The notes below the pieces were generated by a model. It did no database searches, was not told where the DNA came from, and saw nothing but the letters and a program-made list of their open reading frames with translations. Shown piece by piece: positions 1 through 4,675 of a stretch of 5,452 nt of DNA; position 1 is the first letter of the stretch; each line of letters begins with the position of its first letter. Source of the DNA: Brevundimonas sp. (GTDB lineage Bacteria; Pseudomonadota; Alphaproteobacteria; Caulobacterales; Caulobacteraceae); assembly GCA_020253595.1 (NCBI GenBank), contig JADCBH010000271.1, positions 1 to 5,452 on the forward strand, given 5' to 3'. Made by a program: the position numbers and the translations under genes.

Positions 1-358
1 GCTGATCTTCAGACCACCCCTCGTCGCTGAAGGTTGCAGTCGGCTGGACGGCCATGACCGGCTGCGCCACCGGAGAAAACCGAACGGGAGCAGGCGACGC
101 GACCGGGACAGGCATCAGCGTCGGTTCGTGCGTCGCGACTACCGTCGCCTCAGGCGGCAGCGCTGCTGCCTGTGCGGCCGGTGCGGACACATAGGAGCCG
201 GGCTGGCGGTTGAGGCTGGCGGTCAGCGCCATGGCCGCTGCACGATCCGGATCATAAGGAACCGGACCCGACGACTGCGCGAACGCCGGGGCCGCAATGG
301 CCGCCAGCGCAATCACGCCCGTTATGCATCCTCCCAGACGCCGCAACGGTCCCCTCAC
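1..358 (-). CDS. Exported Ala/Pro-rich protein of unknown function (3' end beyond window)
   Basis: An open frame without stops runs from a GTG at 358 to the left edge (119 codons seen). It starts with a clear Sec signal peptide: a basic n-region (MRGPLRRLGG), a hydrophobic stretch at about residues 11-23, and a likely cleavage site AFA|QS at 27/28. The mature part begins SSGPVPYDPDRAAAMALTAS and becomes rich in Pro, Ala and Val (around residues 55-105), resembling a disordered periplasmic linker ahead of a domain outside the window. I do not recognise the family. Two starts are possible. GTG 358 has no good ribosome binding site, while TTG 346 has AGGGG four bases upstream and keeps the whole signal peptide. 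No in-frame ATG precedes the signal sequence. An EcfG-type promoter lies about 80 bases upstream, so the gene is probably stress induced (inference). The coding call rests on the signal peptide and the open frame. Confidence 0.7.
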   Translation of the reverse strand, partial: MRGPLRRLGGCITGVIALAAIAAPAFAQSSGPVPYDPDRAAAMALTASLNRQPGSYVSAPAAQAAALPPEATVVATHEPTLMPVPVASPAPVRFSPVAQPVMAVQPTATFSDEGWSEDQ

Positions 359-368
359 CGCTGTTGAA

Positions 369-378
369 GTGTTAACAC
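369..378. promoter_or_regulatory. 10-bp palindrome GTGTTAACAC in leader of exported-protein gene
   Basis: A perfect palindrome, GTGTTAACAC, lies ten bases upstream of the GTG start (22 bases upstream of the alternative TTG), inside the leader expected from the EcfG-type promoter. It could be a binding site for a dimeric regulator. A 10-bp palindrome may also occur by chance, and no matching copy was noticed at the other genes here. Confidence 0.25.
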
Positions 379-441
379 ACTGACTCGAAATCAGCCGGGT
401 TCCAACCACGATTTCACGACAGATCGCTGACACGAGCCGTA

Positions 442-467
442 AACGCTGCCGATGTCGAGCCGGTTCC
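442..467 (-). promoter_or_regulatory. EcfG-type promoter, GGAAC-N17-CGTT, for exported-protein gene
   Basis: Read on the minus strand, GGAAC occupies 467-463 and CGTT 445-442, with 17 bases between them. This fits the alphaproteobacterial general stress sigma factor consensus (GGAAC, 16-18 bases, CGTT). Transcription would begin near 435 and leave a leader of roughly 77 bases before GTG 358. The motif sits in the 137-base gap behind the MFS gene. A 10-bp palindrome, TCTCGCGAGA (470-479), lies two bases upstream of the -35 element. Confidence 0.7.
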
Positions 468-495
468 CCTCTCGCGAGACCGGACCGCGAACGCC

Positions 496-2169
496 CTACT
501 GCCCGATGGTGTCGAGGTCCCGGCCCTTGGTCTCCGGCATCAGGAAGAAGGTCACGATCACCGCGATGGCCGTGAAGACAGCCGCGTACCACAGGCCAAA
601 GTAGATGTTCCCCGAGGCGGCGACGAGCGCGAAACTGCTCGCGGGCAGCAGCCCCCCGACCCAGCCAGTCCCCACATGGTAGGGCAGGCTCATCGCCGTA
701 TACCGCACCCGCGTGGGGAACAGTTCGACGAGAGATGCGGCCTGGGGCCCGTACAGCGCCGTGGCCGCCACAATGAAAATCATGAGGATCCCGAACACCA
801 TCGGGATGTCCACACGCGCCGGATCAGCGCGCTCCGGATAGCCTGCGGCCACCAGTGCGGCCCTGATCCGCGTCTCGACATCCGCCTTTGCCGCCGTCAG
901 TTCGGCGGGCGCGAGACCTTCGCCCTCGATCGACGAGACTTCGACGTCGCCGATCCGCACCCGCGCCAGAGAGCCGGGCTCGGCTGCAGCGTTGCTGTAG
1001 GAGACGCCTCCGTTGGACAACACCGACTTGACCAGGTCGCAGGAGCTGGCGAACGCGGTCTTTCCGACCGGATCGAATTGCAGCGCGCAGGTCGCCGGAT
1101 CCGCGATGACCGTGACCGGCGAAGACGCCTGGGCCTCGGCCAGCGCCGGGTTGGCCGCCCGCGTCAGGGCCTGGAAGCCGGGGAAGAAGGCCACGAGCGC
1201 CAGGATCATACCAAACAGCATCACCGGCTTTCGGCCCACCTTGTCCGACAGCCATCCGAAGAAGACATACAGGAACGCCGACACCACCGTCAGCGCCAGC
1301 ATGATCATGTCGACGGTCGAGACCTCGACCTTCAGAATCCGCTCCATGAAGAAGCGGGAATAGAAATAGCCGCAATACCAGACCGCGCCCTGGGCGATCA
1401 TGGTGCCAAACAGGGCCAGCAGCACAAACTTCAGGTTCTTCCACTGGGCAAAGGATTCGCGGAACGGGGCACGCCGCGCACCGCCTTCGGCCTCCATCTT
1501 CTTGAACGCAGGGCTCTCGTTGAGCTTCAGGCGGATCCAGAGCGAGATCACCAGCAAGAAGAAGGACAGCAGGAAGGGGATGCGCCAGCCCCATTCGTTG
1601 AACGCCTCCTCGCCCACGATCGCGCGGGTGGCCAGGATGACGCTCAGCGCGCCGATCAGGCCAAGCGCCGCCGTGGTCTGGATCCAGCCGGTCAGATATC
1701 CCCGCCGCGGTGCCGGCGAGTGCTCGGCCACATAGATCACCGCTCCGCCGTACTCTCCGCCGAGCGCGAAACCCTGAAGGATGCGCAGGATGATCAGCAG
1801 GATGGGGGCCGCGATACCGATCGCCTCATAGTCCGGCAACAGCCCGATGCCGACCGTCGCTGCGCCCATCAGGGTGATCGTGACCAGAAAGGTCTTCTTG
1901 CGACCCGTTTGATCGCCGAACCAGCCGAACACCAGGGCACCGAGCGGCCGGACGACGAAACCAACGCCGAACGTGAGGAGCGCCAGAATGTAGGACGCGG
2001 CCTCGCCCACGTCGGCGTAGAAATGCTTGGCGATGACAGCCGTCAGCGAGCCGAAGATGAAGAAGTCATACCATTCGAATGCTGTACCGGCGGCGGATGC
2101 ACCGACGACGGTCTTCAGGCCGGGCTCTTCCTGCTCGGGCGCGGACTGCGTGGCGGCTTGGTTGGTCAT
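496..2169 (-). CDS. MFS transporter, metabolite:H+ symporter type, with large periplasmic insert
   Basis: This 557-residue inner-membrane protein should import a small organic solute (dicarboxylate, osmolyte or similar) with protons; the substrate cannot be read from sequence. Family marks are FEWYDFFIFG in TM1 (31-40), the loop 2-3 motif GDQTGRKK (85-92), RILQGFALGGEYGGA in TM4 (129-143), the second-half loop motif GWLSDKVGRKP (305-315) and the C-terminal PETKGRDLDTIGQ. Twelve membrane segments can be placed at about 21-43, 57-80, 94-111, 117-140, 160-181, 195-214, 246-268, 285-304, 315-333, 453-474, 490-514 and 521-543. Between TM9 and TM10 an insert of about 115 residues (roughly 336-452) should face the periplasm and holds Cys361 and Cys377. 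Usual family members lack it and are about 430-500 residues long. ATG 2169 fits the N-terminus, with a modest GGGGAAAG upstream. No EcfG motif precedes it. It lies downstream of a terminator, so it is probably transcribed alone. Confidence 0.93.
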   Translation of the reverse strand: MTNQAATQSAPEQEEPGLKTVVGASAAGTAFEWYDFFIFGSLTAVIAKHFYADVGEAASYILALLTFGVGFVVRPLGALVFGWFGDQTGRKKTFLVTITLMGAATVGIGLLPDYEAIGIAAPILLIILRILQGFALGGEYGGAVIYVAEHSPAPRRGYLTGWIQTTAALGLIGALSVILATRAIVGEEAFNEWGWRIPFLLSFFLLVISLWIRLKLNESPAFKKMEAEGGARRAPFRESFAQWKNLKFVLLALFGTMIAQGAVWYCGYFYSRFFMERILKVEVSTVDMIMLALTVVSAFLYVFFGWLSDKVGRKPVMLFGMILALVAFFPGFQALTRAANPALAEAQASSPVTVIADPATCALQFDPVGKTAFASSCDLVKSVLSNGGVSYSNAAAEPGSLARVRIGDVEVSSIEGEGLAPAELTAAKADVETRIRAALVAAGYPERADPARVDIPMVFGILMIFIVAATALYGPQAASLVELFPTRVRYTAMSLPYHVGTGWVGGLLPASSFALVAASGNIYFGLWYAAVFTAIAVIVTFFLMPETKGRDLDTIGQ

Positions 2170-2207
2170 TCAGGCTTTCCCCGTGTGCGTCGTCTCGCGG
2201 ACGCGTT

Positions 2208-2223
2208 CGCTAGGAACCTAGCG
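2208..2223. promoter_or_regulatory. Inverted repeat upstream of MFS gene, possible operator
   Basis: CGCTAGG (2208-2214) and CCTAGCG (2217-2223) are perfect 7-base inverted arms separated by AA. The dyad ends 38 bases upstream of the transporter ATG, in the 78-base stretch between that start and the preceding terminator. Its compact shape suits a dimeric regulator better than a terminator, and no T tract follows on either strand. The regulator is unknown. Confidence 0.4.
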
Positions 2224-2247
2224 GGGGCGCGGGAAGCTGAACAAGAG

Positions 2248-2273
2248 AAAACCCCGCCGGATGACCGGCGGGG
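2248..2273 (-). terminator. Rho-independent terminator after entericidin gene
   Basis: Read on the minus strand, CCCCGCCGG (2273-2265) pairs perfectly with CCGGCGGGG (2260-2252) across a four-base loop, followed by TTTTCTCTT. The orientation fits minus-strand transcripts ending after the entericidin stop at 2303. It would also stop read-through from the nepR-ecfG-kinase operon before the MFS gene. Confidence 0.88.
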
Positions 2274-2302
2274 CTTGTGACGTCGGGCCGTGGGGGCGTG
2301 CC

Positions 2303-2440
2303 CTAGTTCTTGGCGTCGTTGGCGGCGTCGGTGACGGCGGCACCCGCCGCCTGGGTGTCACGGCCGACACCGGCCACTGTGTTGCAGGCCGCCGCGGTCA
2401 GGGCGGCGGCAACGGCGAGAAGGACAAAGGCCTTGCGCAT
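2303..2440 (-). CDS. Entericidin A/B-like small lipoprotein
   Basis: This encodes 45 residues, MRKAFVLLAV then AAALTAAACN, with a basic start, a hydrophobic stretch and a lipobox-like LTAAAC ending at Cys19. That makes a signal peptidase II lipoprotein likely. The mature part begins CNTVAGVGRDTQAAG and continues as a short Ala/Asp/Asn-rich tail, a typical entericidin pattern. Entericidins are small envelope lipoproteins. In E. coli EcnA/EcnB are described as an antidote/toxin pair linked to stationary-phase lysis, but the role of single alphaproteobacterial copies is unclear. ATG 2440 is supported by a strong GAGGAG seven bases upstream. An EcfG-type promoter lies about 50 bases upstream, and a strong terminator follows 30 bases after the stop. 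This looks like a self-contained stress-induced unit that may also receive read-through from the kinase operon. No second entericidin gene lies beside it. Confidence 0.88.
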   Translation of the reverse strand: MRKAFVLLAVAAALTAAACNTVAGVGRDTQAAGAAVTDAANDAKN

Positions 2441-2489
2441 GAAGAAACTCCTCAAAGGGCGGACGGGGAAGCGCCGCCGGTACGGCCGA

Positions 2490-3620
2490 TCAACGCGCCG
2501 TGTTCGCCAGGGTTCCGGGACGCGCCTCGGCCTCCACGGGCTCGAGGTCCCTGGGGTCTGACGGCTGGCCCACCTGCGGGGTCGCGAACACCATCCGGGC
2601 GATCGTTCCCCGGGGCTGGGCCGCGAGCACCTCGACGTCGCCGCGAAGCTGTTTGGCGAAGGCTCCCATCAGGGTGCGGCCGACGCCGGTCTGGATCGTC
2701 TTGCCCGCTGGTCCGGGGCCGTCATCCTCGACCTCCAGCACGCTCATGGGGCCCTCGACCCGGAATCGGACGGCCAACCTGCCCCCTCGACCGGCAAAGG
2801 CGTGCTTCTGGGCGTTCGTCACGGCTTCCACGAGCCAGAGGGCCAGGGGTGCGAGCTTGTCGGGATCCACGATCAGGCTGTCCGCCTCAATCGTGCTGAC
2901 CACCAGGGGCCCCCGCCCGCTCTGTCCCGCCACCAGCTGTCCGACCAGCTCGGTCAGAAAGTCGCGCGCATCGGCATGACCAATGTCTTCGGACTGGTAG
3001 AGGGTGCGGTAGATCAGGGCCAATGCCGAGATCCTTTGGCGACTGTCGCCCAGAGCAGCCTTGGCCGCCTCGTCCTTCAGGGCGCGCTGCTGCATCGACA
3101 GCAGGGACGAGATGATCTGCAGATTGTTCTTCACCCGGTGGTGCACTTCCCGCAGCAGGGCGTCCTTTTCCGCCAGGCTCTCGTGGAGCGACCTGTCGCG
3201 CGTTTCGATGGCTTCGGCGAGCGCATCGAGCGTTCCGGCAAGCCGCCGGACTTCCGACGGCGCATGGGTCGCCTGCACCGGCCGCACGGAGTATCGCCCA
3301 CGGGCATAGAGGGCAGCGATGCGCTCAAGATAGTCCAGCCAGCGGACTACGATCCGCTCGGTCACCCACATCACCGTGGCGAAGGCCACGATCCAGGCGA
3401 CGATCGGAGCCAGGAAGTTTCCGACCGGCGTCAGGTCCGCCCAAGCCAGCACAGCAGGCAGGACGAGGATAGGCAAGAGCGCGGCGGCCAGAGCCACGCC
3501 CAGGCGGAATCGGATGCCCCGGAACCGGGCCTGGCCGCCGGATCGCCCAAGCATCCGGGAGACAGATCGTGGGGAGACCCGATGGCGTTCGGCCTCTCTG
3601 TCTGATCCAACCGGCGACAC
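2490..3620 (-). CDS. Membrane sensor histidine kinase, HisKA_2 type (PhyK/PhyP position)
   Basis: This 376-residue kinase is the likely input to PhyR. After about 35 basic residues come two membrane segments (about 41-61 and 67-89) joined by only a few residues. A juxtamembrane/HAMP-like helix (about 90-140) leads into the H-box EVHHRVKNNLQ (158-168), characteristic of the HisKA_2 family; phosphoacceptor His160 or His161. The ATPase domain has its N-box around EAVTNAQKH (265-273, Asn269), the G1 motif EDDGPGP (298-304) and a G2-like GVGRTLMGAFAKQL (312-325). The last 30 residues are an acidic/Pro-rich tail. It starts at GTG 3620, four bases after the ecfG stop, with AGGG eight bases upstream; a later ATG (residue 23) has no visible ribosome site. 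The position matches C. crescentus phyK, and Sphingomonas phyP sits similarly. Unlike PhyK it has no room for a periplasmic sensor domain, so the orthology is uncertain. It could act as kinase, phosphatase or both. Confidence 0.9.
   Translation of the reverse strand: MSPVGSDREAERHRVSPRSVSRMLGRSGGQARFRGIRFRLGVALAAALLPILVLPAVLAWADLTPVGNFLAPIVAWIVAFATVMWVTERIVVRWLDYLERIAALYARGRYSVRPVQATHAPSEVRRLAGTLDALAEAIETRDRSLHESLAEKDALLREVHHRVKNNLQIISSLLSMQQRALKDEAAKAALGDSRQRISALALIYRTLYQSEDIGHADARDFLTELVGQLVAGQSGRGPLVVSTIEADSLIVDPDKLAPLALWLVEAVTNAQKHAFAGRGGRLAVRFRVEGPMSVLEVEDDGPGPAGKTIQTGVGRTLMGAFAKQLRGDVEVLAAQPRGTIARMVFATPQVGQPSDPRDLEPVEAEARPGTLANTAR
2492..2516 (-). promoter_or_regulatory. EcfG-type promoter, GGAAC-N16-CGTT, for entericidin gene
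   Basis: On the minus strand GGAAC is at 2516-2512 and CGTT at 2495-2492, separated by 16 bases. The element lies inside the last codons of the kinase gene, and the final T of CGTT is the first base of that gene's TGA stop. Predicted transcription starts near 2485, giving a leader of about 45 bases before ATG 2440. Confidence 0.75.
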
Positions 3621-3624
3621 CCGG

Positions 3625-4236
3625 TCAGCCCTGTCGGCTCGCGCTCAGGCGGTCTGCGTCAGCCAGAATGGAGCGCATGGCATCGCCCGCCGCGCGGCCG
3701 TCGCGGCCATAACCGCCGCGCTCCAGCGTGGCATGAAGCGCCTTCCTCGCACGGCTGACCCGGCTCTTCACCGTGCCGACCGCACACTGGCAGATCTCGG
3801 CCGCCTCCTCGTAGGCGAAGCCACCGGCACCCACCAGGATCAGGGCCTCGCGCTGCTCCGCCGGCAGGGTGTTCAGGGCCTGGCGCAGCTCATCCAGCGC
3901 AATGGGCGCTTCCGGATCGTCGACCGCCACCAGGGTTCGCTCGGCCGCCTCCTGGTCCAGCTGCGACTGTCGCCAGGAGCGACGCTTCTCGGAATAGAAC
4001 TGGTTTCTCAGGATCATGAAGGTCCACGCCTTCATGTTCGTGCCCATCTGATAGCTGGCGCGCGCATCCCAGGCCTTCATCATTGCGTCCTGCGCAAGGT
4101 CGTCGGCTGCGGTCGCATCGCCCGTCAGCGTCCGCGCGAAGGCGCGCAAGTGAGGGATCAGCGTCACCAGTTCGCGCTTGAAGCCCTCATCGTCAGCCGA
4201 CGATGGCTTTGGGGCCGAGCTTCGCACCGCGCTCAC
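3625..4236 (-). CDS. ecfG: General stress response ECF sigma factor EcfG (SigT)
   Basis: This 203-residue ECF sigma factor directs RNA polymerase to GGAAC/CGTT promoters. Region 2 spans about 20-88: LIPHLRAFARTLTGD, then ADDLAQDAMMKAWDARASY, then MKAWTFMILRNQFYSEKRR. Region 4 spans about 114-170: LDELRQALNTLPAEQREALILV, FAYEEAAEICQCAVGTVKSRVSRARKAL, a normal helix-turn-helix. A 30-residue tail follows. The typical EcfG wording and the nepR partner make the subgroup secure. It starts at GTG 4236, whose GTGA overlaps the nepR stop by four bases. GGAG sits seven bases before the GTG within nepR, implying translational coupling and balanced amounts of sigma and anti-sigma factor. The kinase gene follows after four bases. 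Expression should be autoregulated from the promoter upstream of nepR. Confidence 0.96.
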   Translation of the reverse strand: MSAVRSSAPKPSSADDEGFKRELVTLIPHLRAFARTLTGDATAADDLAQDAMMKAWDARASYQMGTNMKAWTFMILRNQFYSEKRRSWRQSQLDQEAAERTLVAVDDPEAPIALDELRQALNTLPAEQREALILVGAGGFAYEEAAEICQCAVGTVKSRVSRARKALHATLERGGYGRDGRAAGDAMRSILADADRLSASRQG

Positions 4237-4469
4237 GGTGTGTCTCCGCCGGATACGCGCGCATCGGCGCGGCGCAGGATCTCCAGGAATTCGTCCGGCA
4301 CCGGCTCGTTGACGACTTCGTCGAACAGATGACGCAGCTTCACGCCGATGGCCTGCTGGCGCAGACGGGCCTCCTCAAGGGCCGCGCGGTCAGACTTGGA
4401 CACAGGGCCCTTGCGGCGCGAGTCGGGAGTGTCGATCATGATGTCCTGGGCCGGCCGGGTTGGTCTCAT
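4233..4469 (-). CDS. nepR: Anti-sigma factor NepR
   Basis: NepR binds EcfG in unstressed cells and is taken up by phosphorylated PhyR on stress. The protein is 78 residues from ATG 4469. The family core IGVKLRHLFDEVVNEPVPDEF (41-61) is followed by LEILRR, preceded by a charged helix (SKSDRAALEEARLRQQA), and there is a short polar tail. ATG 4469 has only a poor ribosome site. An in-frame ATG at 4439 (residue 11, MIDTPDSRRK) has AGGA four bases upstream and would give 68 residues, close to the usual NepR size. The true start is therefore open, but both forms keep the whole core. It is the first gene of the operon and overlaps ecfG by four bases. A matching EcfG promoter lies 55-80 bases upstream. 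Confidence 0.95.
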   Translation of the reverse strand: MRPTRPAQDIMIDTPDSRRKGPVSKSDRAALEEARLRQQAIGVKLRHLFDEVVNEPVPDEFLEILRRADARVSGGDTP

Positions 4470-4524
4470 TCACTTGGCACTCGGGGCCAGGTCGCAGCCC
4501 GGCTTCTCTCGTTCTGGACGGGTG

Positions 4525-4549
4525 AACGTGAACCTCCGGAGCGAGTTCC
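4525..4549 (-). promoter_or_regulatory. EcfG-type promoter, GGAAC-N16-CGTT, for nepR-ecfG-kinase operon
   Basis: On the minus strand GGAAC is at 4549-4545 and CGTT at 4528-4525, with a 16-base spacer. Transcription would start near 4518, leaving about 50 bases before ATG 4469 or 80 before ATG 4439. It implies that EcfG drives its own operon, as known in other alphaproteobacteria. Confidence 0.82.
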
Positions 4550-4590
4550 GCCGGCTGCGAAAATTATTGCCCGGCTGACCATCACGCGCT

Positions 4591-4615
4591 GGAACCGTGG
4601 CGGGAGCGAGACGTT
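4591..4615 (+). promoter_or_regulatory. EcfG-type promoter, GGAAC-N16-CGTT, for phyR
   Basis: GGAAC at 4591-4595 and CGTT at 4612-4615 are separated by 16 bases. Transcription would start near 4622, about 54 bases before the phyR ATG. It stands back to back with the nepR promoter; the two -35 elements are 41 bases apart, with an AT-rich patch (AAATTATT, 4561-4568) between them. No other gene is seen in the 206-base region 4470-4675. Confidence 0.82.
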
Positions 4616-4675
4616 AGATTGCGGCTACGCGTCCAGCCTTCGGGCGCCCAAACGACATCCGGGGATCACGACACC

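Noticed and set aside
128..367. Plus-strand frame of 79 residues rich in Arg and Cys
   Set aside because: It lies opposite the exported-protein frame with its signal peptide, has shadow-like Arg/Cys/Gly composition and resembles no family.
374..403. A second GGAAC (403-399, minus) in front of the exported-protein gene
   Set aside because: No CGTT follows at 16-18 bases; the nearest TGTT is too far away. The upstream copy at 467-442 fits properly.
460..483. Inverted arms CCGGT/ACCGG as a terminator for the MFS gene
   Set aside because: Only five paired bases with a 14-base loop and no T tract; it overlaps the -35 element of the promoter at 442-467.
676..2280. Long plus-strand frame of 534 residues
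   Set aside because: Antisense to the MFS gene. The His/Arg/Asp/Gln-rich translation without domains is typical of a mirror frame in high-GC DNA.
2585..2609. GGAAC at 2608-2604 (minus) inside the kinase gene as a further EcfG promoter
   Set aside because: The sequence 16-18 bases on reads TTCG rather than CGTT, and no gene start follows at a sensible distance.
3376..4332. Plus-strand frame of 318 residues over the kinase, ecfG and nepR genes
   Set aside because: It crosses three well-supported genes on the opposite strand and shows no protein-like features of its own.
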